From an uncultured Helcococcus sp. (GTDB lineage: Bacteria; Bacillota; Clostridia; Tissierellales; Peptoniphilaceae): a stretch of 19,254 nucleotides of DNA. A program made the position numbers and the translations under genes. The stretch lies in contig CAMXYZ010000012.1 in assembly GCA_947253305.1 (NCBI GenBank), forward strand, positions 1 through 19,254, read 5' to 3'. Positions 1-6,651 of this stretch are shown piece after piece; position 1 is the first letter of the stretch, and every line of letters begins with the position of its first letter. The notes under the pieces were generated by a model. The model had not been told where the DNA came from. It made no database searches and worked only from the letters and a program-made list of their open reading frames with translations.

Positions 1-46
1 TACACGTAAGGAGTCGTCGGCAGCGTCAGATGTGTATAAGAGACAG
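1..46 (+). other. Illumina Nextera adapter and index (not genomic)
   Basis: Bases 28-46 equal the 19-base Tn5 mosaic end used in Nextera libraries. Bases 14-27 (TCGTCGGCAGCGTC) equal the Nextera read-1 primer tail. Bases 6-13 (GTAAGGAG) equal the i5 index I know as S505/N505/E505, and bases 1-5 (TACAC) are the end of the P5 oligonucleotide. The order and spacing match a complete i5-side adapter, so this is untrimmed library sequence at a contig end. Genomic sequence begins at 47, inside glgP. Confidence 0.98.
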
Positions 47-555
47 GACCAGAAGTCACCTTTTTCTGTCCAATTATCACCTTCTTCAACTTGGAATCCA
101 TTTTCAAATCTTTGTTGGAATATACCTTGTGAGTATCTTACTCCATAACCGTGTAGTCTAAGTCCTTCTGTAGCACCTGATTCCATGAAACATGCTGCAA
201 GTCTTCCTAGTCCACCATTACCTAAAGCTGCATCTTCTTCTTCATCTTGTACTTCTTCAAAATCAAGATCTAGTTCTTTAAGTATATCTAACACCTCATC
301 CATTATTCCTAAATTAAGTAAATTATTTCCTAATGATCTACCTATTAAGAATTCTGCTGATAAGTAATATGCATTTCTCTTTCCTTTATTATCTTCTTTT
401 GTCTCCATCCAATTTTCATTGATTAGTTCCATTATTGTATTTGATAATGCATGATATTTTTCATGTCTTGTCGCATCTTCGAATTTTTTAGCATATTGTC
501 TTACAACATTACGCTTAAATTCTTCTCTAAAATTATTTTTGTTAAAATTAGTCAT
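47..555 (-). CDS. glgP: Glycogen/starch phosphorylase, N-terminal part (truncated at contig end)
   Basis: Glycogen phosphorylase releases glucose-1-phosphate from alpha-1,4-glucan ends using phosphate and pyridoxal phosphate. About 169 N-terminal codons are present; the full family protein is roughly 750-850 residues, so most of the gene, including the PLP lysine, lies beyond the contig break. Reading minus from ATG at 553-555 gives MTNFNKNNFREEF, then the family blocks YYLSAEFLIGRSL near residue 60 and AALGNGGLGRLAACFMES near residue 105, followed by GLRLHGYGVRYSQGIF. These blocks are diagnostic of the phosphorylase superfamily. The start is preceded by a GGAGG site six bases upstream and by a good promoter (584-612). 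It is divergent from the deaminase gene. The last few codons at 47-60 touch the adapter junction. Confidence 0.93.
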
Positions 556-583
556 AAATCCTCCAAAAAATCATGATACCTGC

Positions 584-612
584 ATTATAGCAACTATTTA
601 TATAAATTGCAA
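584..612 (-). promoter_or_regulatory. Sigma-A-type promoter for glgP
   Basis: On the minus strand, TTGCAA at 607-612 and TATAAT at 584-589 are separated by exactly 17 bases. The -10 lies about 28 bases upstream of the glgP start codon, leaving a short leader that carries the GGAGG site. It is a near-consensus vegetative promoter seen directly in the sequence; activity is inferred. Confidence 0.7.
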
Positions 613-637
613 GGTTTTCCCGTTTTCTGAATATTTA

Positions 638-646
638 TGGTAAAAT
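638..646 (+). promoter_or_regulatory. Possible extended -10 promoter for the deaminase gene
   Basis: TGGTAAAAT at 638-646 is an extended -10 element (TG, one base, then TAAAAT). It lies 35 bases before the ATG at 682. I see no good -35 box at the expected spacing, so it would depend on the TG extension. Assignment is tentative. Confidence 0.4.
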
Positions 647-681
647 ATAAATAGAAAAATATATTAGAAAGGATATTATAA

Positions 682-1101
682 ATGAGACAATCTTGGCAAG
701 AATATTTTATGCAGATAGCTCAGACAGTAGCAACAAGAAGTACTTGTGATAGAGCTTATGTAGGATGTGTTTTAGTAAATAATAATAATCGTATAATCGC
801 AACTGGATATAATGGGTCTATACATGGAGATGATCACTGTATAGATGTAGGTCATTACATGAGAGATGGTCATTGCATCAGAACAATTCACGCTGAAATG
901 AATGCACTTTTAAGCTGTGCAAAGGAGGGTATATCCGCAAATAATACCACTTGTTATGTAACACATTTTCCTTGCTTAAATTGTACTAAAGCTTTAATTC
1001 AAGCAGGGATTAAAGAAATATATTATCACGAATCATATCGTTTGGACGAATATTCGCTTGAACTTCTAGATAAACATAATATCAAATACAATAAACTATA
1101 G
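682..1101 (+). CDS. dCMP/ComEB-family cytidylate deaminase
   Basis: This is a zinc-dependent deaminase of the dCMP deaminase/ComEB family, which converts dCMP to dUMP for thymidylate synthesis. At 139 residues it has normal length for the short Gram-positive form. The zinc site is visible: His70 and the catalytic proton-shuttling Glu72 in HAEMNAL, and Cys98/Cys101 in PCLNC. The N-terminal part has the expected TGYNGSIHGDDHC block (residues 41-53), with extra Cys/His residues as in family members that bind a second zinc. The start has AAAGGA seven to eight bases upstream. It stands alone between glgP and a strong terminator, not in a competence operon, so a nucleotide-metabolism role is more likely than competence. 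The exact substrate is inferred from family. Confidence 0.9.
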   Translation: MRQSWQEYFMQIAQTVATRSTCDRAYVGCVLVNNNNRIIATGYNGSIHGDDHCIDVGHYMRDGHCIRTIHAEMNALLSCAKEGISANNTTCYVTHFPCLNCTKALIQAGIKEIYYHESYRLDEYSLELLDKHNIKYNKL

Positions 1102-1108
1102 TATCAAA

Positions 1109-1140
1109 AAACCGCTACATATTATATTTTGTAGCGGTTT
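1109..1140. terminator. Bidirectional intrinsic terminator
   Basis: An 11-base-pair stem (AAACCGCTACA at 1109-1119 with its complement at 1130-1140) closes a 10-base AT-rich loop. A-run bases 1106-1108 on the left give a U-tract on the minus strand, and a T-rich stretch follows on the plus strand. It sits between the convergent deaminase and lipoprotein genes and can serve both. Confidence 0.85.
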
Positions 1141-1144
1141 ATGT

Positions 1145-1942
1145 TTATTTTAATGCTTCTTTTAAAGTTTTGGCAATTTCTTCTTTGTCATTATCATGAA
1201 TATTTGTGGTATGTTCGTTTCCTACCACCCATAATAAAGGAGTTCTTAATTCTCCGTTAGGAACCCTGGATATCATTTCGTCGTCATTTATTAATGTTTT
1301 AATGTTATTATTGCTTATAAGTCTCATATCAGGTATTAGCTCTTCAATATCTTCCCATTTACTTCCACCAATACCTTCGTAAGCTTCTTTAAATGCATTT
1401 AATTGTTTATCTACCTCTAATTCATAATTAATTGTAGCAAATAAATGATTCATAGTTTTACCTATATATTCTGTTAGCAAGTGAGGTTCTACCTCTGCCA
1501 TAGCTAAGTAGATAGCAGCAAGATTGTCTGAATAAGTTATTAAATCAGGATTATCCTTATCTTTACCTATAAATGTTAAAGGAAAAATTCTTATTAAAGT
1601 ATTTTCTCCGATTAATTCACTATATCTACCAAATAATACTTCTTCCACATTTATACATCCTGGACATCTTGGTTCTGTATAGAGTTCAGCGATTTTCTTA
1701 TCCTCAATTTTATCTTTTGTAACTACTTCCCCTTGATTATTAATATAAAATGAACCATTATCAATATATTTAAAATCTTTAACTTCCTCAGAAACTTCTT
1801 TATCACTTTCCTCAGTAACTTCTTTATTACTTTCCTCTGATGTATCAACTGGCTTATCTACTTCTTGATTGTTTTTCTTACCACATGAAATTATCACTAA
1901 AGAAAATACAATCATAAGTAATACTAATTTTATTCTTTTCAT
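1145..1942 (-). CDS. DsbA-like thioredoxin-fold lipoprotein (CPGC)
   Basis: This 265-residue exported lipoprotein probably acts in thiol-disulfide exchange on the outer face of the membrane. Residues 1-20 form a lipoprotein signal with the lipobox VIISC (Cys20). Residues about 21-57 are an acidic linker with a repeated EESxKEV unit. The thioredoxin-like domain follows, with the redox motif CPGC at 93-96 and a later RTPLLWV segment (near residues 233-239) that fits the cis-proline loop of DsbA-type proteins; the long insertion between them resembles the DsbA helical domain. The start codon follows a GGAAGTG site that overlaps the stop codon of the upstream ATPase gene (11-base gap), so the two are probably co-transcribed and coupled. 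Whether it is an oxidase, reductase or isomerase cannot be told from sequence. No DsbB- or CcdA-like partner is visible in the window. Confidence 0.78.
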   Translation of the reverse strand: MKRIKLVLLMIVFSLVIISCGKKNNQEVDKPVDTSEESNKEVTEESDKEVSEEVKDFKYIDNGSFYINNQGEVVTKDKIEDKKIAELYTEPRCPGCINVEEVLFGRYSELIGENTLIRIFPLTFIGKDKDNPDLITYSDNLAAIYLAMAEVEPHLLTEYIGKTMNHLFATINYELEVDKQLNAFKEAYEGIGGSKWEDIEELIPDMRLISNNNIKTLINDDEMISRVPNGELRTPLLWVVGNEHTTNIHDNDKEEIAKTLKEALK

Positions 1943-1953
1943 AATTCACTTCC

Positions 1954-3414
1954 TTATCTTCTCTTGTTTCCAAATATTCCTCTAGAAATTTCAGTTCCTA
2001 CTCTTCTTCCAATTGAACTCACAACATTTGAAAAGAATCTTTCAGTCGCTGACATTCTATTAGATTTTCTTTGAACTTTCTCTTCTACTTTTTTTGTCTG
2101 TTTAATTTCTTCAACTTTAGCACGTTCTTTTTCCTCTTCAAGAACTTGCTCTCTCCTTCTTTGTTCTAAAACTTCAAAAGCAGATTCATTGTCTATATAT
2201 TCAGCATACTTGCCATATAATGGAGAAGCATTAATTAGTCTCATTATTTCTACTTGATCAACCACTCCTAATTTTGACTCTGGTGGACAGATTAATGCCT
2301 TTTTAGCAAAAGTAGGCTCTGAATTTTCGTCAAGAACTGAGAAAATTGCTTCACCCGTTTTAAGATTTAATATTTCTTCCGCTAAATCTATATCTCCAGT
2401 TTGTCTAAAAGATTCAGCAATAGACTTAACTTCCTTTTGTTCTTTAGGACTAAATGCTCTTAAAGAATGTTGTATTCTATTTCCTAATTGTGATAATATT
2501 GTATCTGTTAAATCTGTAGTCTTTTGAGTTACAAAAAATATACCCACTCCTTTAGATCTTATTAATCTAACTATCTGTTCTAATTTATCGATTAATATCT
2601 TATCTTTAGTTTCAAATATTAGATGTGCTTCATCAAAGAAAAATACCATCTTTGGTTTATCTAAATCTCCAACTTCTGGCAATGTATCATATAGTGTTGA
2701 TAATAGCCATAACATAAATGTTGTGTATAGTTTTGGGAACTGGATTAATTTCTTTGCAAATAGGATATTAATAATTCCCTCATTATTAGAATTTACTCTA
2801 AACAAATCCATAATATCATATTCAGGTTGACCAAAAAATTTATCTCCACCTTGTTGCTCAATAACAAGTAAAGATCTTAATATTGCGCCGATTGATGCAG
2901 ATGATATATTACCATAATCTTTAGTTAATTCTGACTTTCTTTCATCAAGTAAGTTTAATATTGCGCGTAAATCTTTTGTATCTATTAATAATAGACCCTC
3001 ATCATCAGCAATCTTAAAAGCAATATTTAAAACTCCTTCTTGTATATCATTAAGTCCCATCAATTTTGATAATAGAATTGGCCCCATATCTGAAATAGTG
3101 GCTCTTAAAGGTAAACCATTCTCAGAAAATACATCATACAATTCTACATCAAATGATCTTGGCTCATATTCTTCCAATCCAATATATTCTATTCTTTGAC
3201 TAATTTCTTCATTTAGTTCAGCTTTTTCTGCCAAACTAGCCAAGTCTCCCTTAATATCGGATAAAAATACCGGTACCCCCGCTTTAGCAAGATTTTCTGC
3301 TAAAACTTTTAAAGTTACTGTCTTACCAGATCCTGTAGATCCAGTTATAAATCCATGTCTATTTAATTTATTTAAATTAATTGAAAAATCTTTTCCTATT
3401 AACAATTTATCCAT
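1954..3414 (-). CDS. YjgR/HerA-like (DUF853) P-loop ATPase
   Basis: This 486-residue cytosolic protein belongs to the DUF853/YjgR branch of the HerA/FtsK ATPases; Escherichia coli YjgR is about the same length. Walker A is GSTGSGKT (25-32), Walker B is MVFFFDEAH (256-264), a sensor-like FVTQKTTDL follows (294-302), and GNRIQHSLRAFSP (311-323) carries the likely arginine finger. Residues about 415-450 form a charged coiled-coil-like stretch. The C-terminus has the Ser/Gly/Arg-rich tail (VVSSIGRRVGTEISRG) typical of this branch. The biological role of the family is not established; motor activity on DNA is suggested by homology only. The start has AAAGGAAG upstream and a good promoter at 3441-3470. 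The downstream lipoprotein gene begins 11 bases after its stop codon. No NurA nuclease or other defence partner is adjacent. Confidence 0.88.
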   Translation of the reverse strand: MDKLLIGKDFSINLNKLNRHGFITGSTGSGKTVTLKVLAENLAKAGVPVFLSDIKGDLASLAEKAELNEEISQRIEYIGLEEYEPRSFDVELYDVFSENGLPLRATISDMGPILLSKLMGLNDIQEGVLNIAFKIADDEGLLLIDTKDLRAILNLLDERKSELTKDYGNISSASIGAILRSLLVIEQQGGDKFFGQPEYDIMDLFRVNSNNEGIINILFAKKLIQFPKLYTTFMLWLLSTLYDTLPEVGDLDKPKMVFFFDEAHLIFETKDKILIDKLEQIVRLIRSKGVGIFFVTQKTTDLTDTILSQLGNRIQHSLRAFSPKEQKEVKSIAESFRQTGDIDLAEEILNLKTGEAIFSVLDENSEPTFAKKALICPPESKLGVVDQVEIMRLINASPLYGKYAEYIDNESAFEVLEQRRREQVLEEEKERAKVEEIKQTKKVEEKVQRKSNRMSATERFFSNVVSSIGRRVGTEISRGIFGNKRR

Positions 3415-3440
3415 GATACTTCCTTTAATCTTTTTTTATT

Positions 3441-3470
3441 ATTATATCAATAAATTATATAAAATAACAA
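3441..3470 (-). promoter_or_regulatory. Promoter for the ATPase-lipoprotein unit
   Basis: On the minus strand an exact extended -10, TGATATAAT (3441-3449), is preceded by TTGTTA (3465-3470) with an 18-base spacer. It lies about 27 bases upstream of the ATPase start and points away from the deacetylase promoters. Confidence 0.6.
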
Positions 3471-3479
3471 ATTATTAAA

Positions 3480-3545
3480 TTGAAAATTATCTAATTAATT
3501 GATAAAATACTAAATTGTTGATAAAATTGTCATTGATGATAAGAT
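3480..3545 (+). promoter_or_regulatory. Overlapping tandem promoters for the deacetylase unit
   Basis: Three -35-like boxes occur at exact 19-base intervals: TTGAAA (3480-3485), TTGATA (3499-3504) and TTGATA (3518-3523). Each is followed by a -10-like box: TAAAAT (3503-3508) and TAAAAT (3522-3527), both with 17-base spacers, and TAAGAT (3540-3545) with a 16-base spacer. The -35 of one unit runs into the -10 of the previous one as TTGATAAAAT. The third would leave a leader of only about 10 bases. At least one is probably active; the others could be chance in AT-rich sequence. Confidence 0.55.
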
Positions 3546-3560
3546 TTAGAAAGAAGGAAA

Positions 3561-4523
3561 ATGATGAAAAAAATTAAATCCGTTTTAATGGTATTTTTAA
3601 TAATATTTGTTTTAGTCTCTTGTCAAAACCAAGATACTGAAAATGAGACAAATATAGAAAATACGAAAGAAGAAGTTGAAACTGATAAAGAAACCAAAGA
3701 TGAAACAATAAAAGAAACTGAAACAATAAAAGAAACTGAAACTATAAAAGAAACTGAAACCGAAAAAGAAACTGAAGCTGAAATTGTATCTGGAAGAAAT
3801 CATAATGGGACAGTTAAGGAATATGCTTTTGATGTAAAAGAATTAAGAGATTTGACTCAAGATGGTTCTTATGAAGGCGAAAAAATTGCTTTCTTAACTT
3901 TTGATGATGGTCCAAATACTGCAATAACACCAAAAGTTTTAGATACATTAAAAGAAAAAAATGTTCATGGTACATTCTTTATACCTGGTAAAAATATTGG
4001 TGACAGTACAAAAGATATATTAAAGAGAATATATGATGAAGGTCATGCTATAGCTTCACATTCATATACACATGATTATGATTTATTATATCCTGGAAGA
4101 TGTGCAGATGTCGATCAAGTAAATAAAGAAAACCTTGACACCCTACAAGCATTTAAGAGTGTTTTAGGCGAAAAATTCCACACAAGGGTTTGGAGATATC
4201 CTGGCGGACATCTATCATGGAATAAAGATTGTTTAGTAGAAGCCGATGAAGTTTTAGAATCTGAAGATGTATATTGGATTGATTGGAACACAATGACAGG
4301 TGATGCTCAACCTGAGAATGCTGGTCCTAATGATATTTCAAGACCAACTAATACTGAAGAAGTCATTTCTAATTTTGAAAAATCAAAAACTTATACTGCA
4401 AATCCTGATATAGCTGTCATATTGATGCATGATGCCAGTGATAAGGATCTTACAGCAAGTTCTTTAGGTGCATTAATAGACCATTTAAAAGAAACTGGAT
4501 ATAAGTTTGGAATAATACAATAG
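3561..4523 (+). CDS. NodB-family polysaccharide (peptidoglycan) deacetylase lipoprotein
   Basis: This metal-dependent carbohydrate esterase 4 enzyme most likely removes N-acetyl groups from cell-wall glycans. Residues 1-21 are a lipoprotein signal with lipobox VLVSC (Cys21), so it is anchored outside the cell. An acidic low-complexity linker follows (about 22-75), including four six-residue repeats TIKETE/TEKETE (49-72). The NodB domain has all five motifs: TFDDGP (113-118), metal-binding HSYTH (His167, His171), RYPGG (212-216), IDW (240-242) and LMHD (288-291). It is 320 residues if started at 3561. A second ATG at 3564 lies at a better distance (5 bases, against 2) from the AAGGA site, so the true start may be one codon later. 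It is one base from the next gene, so translation is probably coupled. PgdA-like action on GlcNAc is inferred; other wall polymers are possible. Confidence 0.88.
   Translation: MMKKIKSVLMVFLIIFVLVSCQNQDTENETNIENTKEEVETDKETKDETIKETETIKETETIKETETEKETEAEIVSGRNHNGTVKEYAFDVKELRDLTQDGSYEGEKIAFLTFDDGPNTAITPKVLDTLKEKNVHGTFFIPGKNIGDSTKDILKRIYDEGHAIASHSYTHDYDLLYPGRCADVDQVNKENLDTLQAFKSVLGEKFHTRVWRYPGGHLSWNKDCLVEADEVLESEDVYWIDWNTMTGDAQPENAGPNDISRPTNTEEVISNFEKSKTYTANPDIAVILMHDASDKDLTASSLGALIDHLKETGYKFGIIQ
3705..3776 (+). repeat. In-frame 18-base tandem repeat (four units)
   Basis: Four consecutive 18-base units start at 3705, 3723, 3741 and 3759. The first two are identical; the third differs by one base; the fourth differs near its start. 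Each encodes six residues, TIKETE three times and TEKETE once, in the linker of the deacetylase lipoprotein. Gain or loss of a unit would keep the reading frame and change linker length. Confidence 0.9.
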
Positions 4524-4524
4524 T

Positions 4525-4968
4525 ATGAAGAAAAATAGTAATAAATTAATCATAGGTATAATATTTCTAATAATAATTATACTTATCTATATATTTAATT
4601 TTAAGGAAAATACTAAAGAAATATCTGAAGAAAAAGCTAAAGAACTAATAATTAAAGCTCTCTCTAATGAAGATATAGAAAAGTTAGAAGGCAAATCTCT
4701 TGTAATATCAGAGACGAAAAATTATATGATTATGGTAGTTAATGACGAATATCTATTACTTGATAAGTCGAAAACTCCACCAAAAATCCATCATTACAAA
4801 TCTGTGGCTCCAGAAATTAGAGTTAAGGTTTTAGAAATAAAGGAAGATAGATTTTTAGTTGAACACGATGACCATACACATTGGATTGAAGGTAGTCCAG
4901 GTGAAAATGTAAAAGTCGGTGATTATGTCTATATCAAAGACCCTCATACATATTTACAAGGAATATAA
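4525..4968 (+). CDS. Small membrane-anchored protein with an HxxHxH motif, unknown function
   Basis: This is a 147-residue protein I do not recognise as a named family. Residues 8-25 are a strongly hydrophobic segment after a basic N-terminus, consistent with a signal anchor and an extracellular C-terminal domain. Residues 33-46 look like a short amphipathic helix. The C-terminal part (about 97-140) alternates beta-like stretches and ends VKVGDYVYI, suggesting an OB-like barrel, somewhat like small secreted DUF3221-type proteins. Within it, HDDHTH (114-119), followed by Trp120, matches HxxHxH, the pattern of zinc-binding histidine-triad surface proteins, although those carry many copies. Its ATG is one base after the deacetylase stop and has only a distant GGA, so translation is probably coupled. 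A metal-related or wall-related role is a guess. Confidence 0.72.
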   Translation: MKKNSNKLIIGIIFLIIIILIYIFNFKENTKEISEEKAKELIIKALSNEDIEKLEGKSLVISETKNYMIMVVNDEYLLLDKSKTPPKIHHYKSVAPEIRVKVLEIKEDRFLVEHDDHTHWIEGSPGENVKVGDYVYIKDPHTYLQGI

Positions 4969-4975
4969 TATACAA

Positions 4976-4999
4976 AAAAGTGGCTTAACAGCCACTTTT
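4976..4999. terminator. Bidirectional intrinsic terminator
   Basis: AAAAGTGGCT (4976-4985) pairs with AGCCACTTTT (4990-4999) around the four-base loop TAAC. T-runs lie on both sides when each strand is read outward. It separates the convergent HxxHxH gene and the suf operon. Confidence 0.88.
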
Positions 5000-5009
5000 C
5001 ATTTTTAAA

Positions 5010-5441
5010 TTATTCTATATCTTCAATTATATCTTCTAATGTTCTCCACGCTAGTACAGCGCATTTTACCCTTGCAGGTAGTTTATTGATACTTTCCAAT
5101 GCTATCGCATCTTCCAGTTCTATAAGTTCATCTTCATTTTCCACTTCATTTTTAATCATAGATAAGAAGAGAGCTACTAACTCTTTTGCCTCTTCAATAG
5201 ATTTACCTTTCATAATGTCAATCATCATTGAAGCAGATGCTTGTGATATAGCACATCCAACGCCTTCATAACTCGCATCCTTAATGATTCTATCTTTTAT
5301 ATCTAGATTTAAAGATATTTCATCTCCACAAGATGGATTAACTCCCATTTTTGTATGAGTACATTCATCCAAAGGTCTTTTATTGTCTTTATTCATACTG
5401 TGTTCTCTAATTAATTCTGTATATATTTGATTAATTTCCAT
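5010..5441 (-). CDS. sufU: SufU, zinc-dependent sulfur transfer protein
   Basis: SufU takes persulfide sulfur from the cysteine desulfurase SufS in Gram-positive SUF systems and passes it on for Fe-S cluster building. The 143-residue protein has the zinc/active-site set: Cys38 and Asp40 in NPSCGD, Cys63 in GVGCAIS, and Cys127 in RVKCAVLAW. The insertion between the second and third cysteines (about 85-120) is the usual mark of SufU as opposed to IscU. It is the last gene of the operon and overlaps the sufS end by 11 bases; its AAAGAGG site lies inside sufS, so translation is coupled. A strong terminator follows. Confidence 0.95.
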   Translation of the reverse strand: MEINQIYTELIREHSMNKDNKRPLDECTHTKMGVNPSCGDEISLNLDIKDRIIKDASYEGVGCAISQASASMMIDIMKGKSIEEAKELVALFLSMIKNEVENEDELIELEDAIALESINKLPARVKCAVLAWRTLEDIIEDIE

Positions 5442-6651
5442 AAAAAACCTCTTTAACTTTCTTTAGACCTTTTACCAATCTATCTATATCATCCTTTGTA
5501 TTATAAAATGCTATAGATACTCTGCAAGTAGAATTTAATCCTAAATATCTATGTAGAACTTGTGTACAATGATGTCCTGTTCTTATTGCAATATTTTCAA
5601 AGTCTAATATCTGTGATACGTCGTGTGGATGAACTCCTTCAAATGTAAATGATATATTTGTACCTGATTGGTTTTTTTTAGGATAATATAAATTGATATA
5701 ATCCAATTTCTTTAATTCATCAACGCAATATCTTGTCAATTCTTCTTCATATTCACTTATCTTATCAATTCCAATACTTTCTATATATTCAATTGCAGTT
5801 TTTAAAGAATTTATAGCTCCTATATCCAAGGTTCCAGCCTCAAACTTGTGTGGAACTGGTGCAAAGCTAACACTTTGCTCTTGGACATATTCTATCATAT
5901 CCCCACCTAGTAAAAATGGATTCATTTTTTCTAAGATTTCTGGTCTTCCATATAATACACCCACACCATTTTGAGCATACATTTTATGTCCAGAAAATAC
6001 GAAGAAATCACATCCCCAATCTATTACATCAGCTTTATGATGAGCAATGTATTGAGCTCCATCAACTAAAGTAATGGCTCCAAAAGTTTTTGCCTTTTCA
6101 ATCATTTCCTTTATAGGCACATCAAATGACAATACATTTGATGCAGCAGTAAATGCTACTATCTTTGTATTTTTATTTAGTTTTGATTCATAATCATTTA
6201 AATCAAAATTTAAATTTTCATCTAAATAAAAATATTTTAATCTAGCGCCTGTTAAATTTGTTATAAATTGCCAAGAAACTAAATTAGCATGATGTTCGGC
6301 TACAGAAATAAGAACTTCATCCCCTGGTTTCAAGAATTTTAAACCATAAGCATAAGCGATTAAATTTATAGATTCAGTTGTAGATTTAGTAAATATTATA
6401 CTATCCTTATTTTTTGCACCAATAAATTCTGAAACTTTTTTTCTAGCTCCTTCAAGTAGTTCTGTACTTCTGACAGCAATACTGTATGCCCCTCTATTAG
6501 CATTTGCATTATTATTGATATAGTAATCTTCTATAGAATCTATAACCGCTTTTGGCTTTTGTGTTGTAGCGGCTGAATCTAGATATACTATGTCTTTATT
6601 TAATTTGCTTGAGAAAAAAGGAAAATCTTTTCGGATTTTTTCAATATCCAT
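5431..6651 (-). CDS. sufS: SufS, group II cysteine desulfurase
   Basis: SufS is a PLP enzyme that removes sulfur from cysteine, giving alanine and an enzyme persulfide. At 406 residues it has the normal length. LDSAATTQKP (24-33) is the N-terminal signature. His120/His121 sit in the PLP-stacking region, FSGHKMYAQNG (219-229) carries the Schiff-base Lys223, and RTGHHC (357-362) carries the persulfide-forming Cys362. Its ATG shares one base with the sufD stop (TAATG arrangement). It works with SufU and feeds the SufBCD scaffold encoded just upstream. Confidence 0.97.
   Translation of the reverse strand: MDIEKIRKDFPFFSSKLNKDIVYLDSAATTQKPKAVIDSIEDYYINNNANANRGAYSIAVRSTELLEGARKKVSEFIGAKNKDSIIFTKSTTESINLIAYAYGLKFLKPGDEVLISVAEHHANLVSWQFITNLTGARLKYFYLDENLNFDLNDYESKLNKNTKIVAFTAASNVLSFDVPIKEMIEKAKTFGAITLVDGAQYIAHHKADVIDWGCDFFVFSGHKMYAQNGVGVLYGRPEILEKMNPFLLGGDMIEYVQEQSVSFAPVPHKFEAGTLDIGAINSLKTAIEYIESIGIDKISEYEEELTRYCVDELKKLDYINLYYPKKNQSGTNISFTFEGVHPHDVSQILDFENIAIRTGHHCTQVLHRYLGLNSTCRVSIAFYNTKDDIDRLVKGLKKVKEVFYGN

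Noticed and set aside
185..367. Serine-rich 60-codon frame on the plus strand
   Set aside because: It is antisense to well-conserved glgP sequence and has no family features.
682..1101. Deaminase as a competence (com) gene
   Set aside because: No comEA or comEC neighbour is present; only the enzyme family supports the name, so no competence role is claimed.
1954..3414. HerA-like ATPase as part of a HerA/NurA or HerA/Sir2 defence system
   Set aside because: The sequence is of the DUF853/YjgR housekeeping-type branch, and neither neighbour is a nuclease, Sir2 or other defence effector.
3612..3803. Phenylalanine-rich 63-codon frame on the minus strand
   Set aside because: It is the complement of the Glu/Lys repeat region of the deacetylase; its repeats simply mirror that linker.
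5694..5702. Exact TGATATAAT on the plus strand inside sufS, as an antisense promoter
   Set aside because: It lies within a conserved coding region, has no gene to drive, and the motif is expected now and then in such AT-rich sequence.
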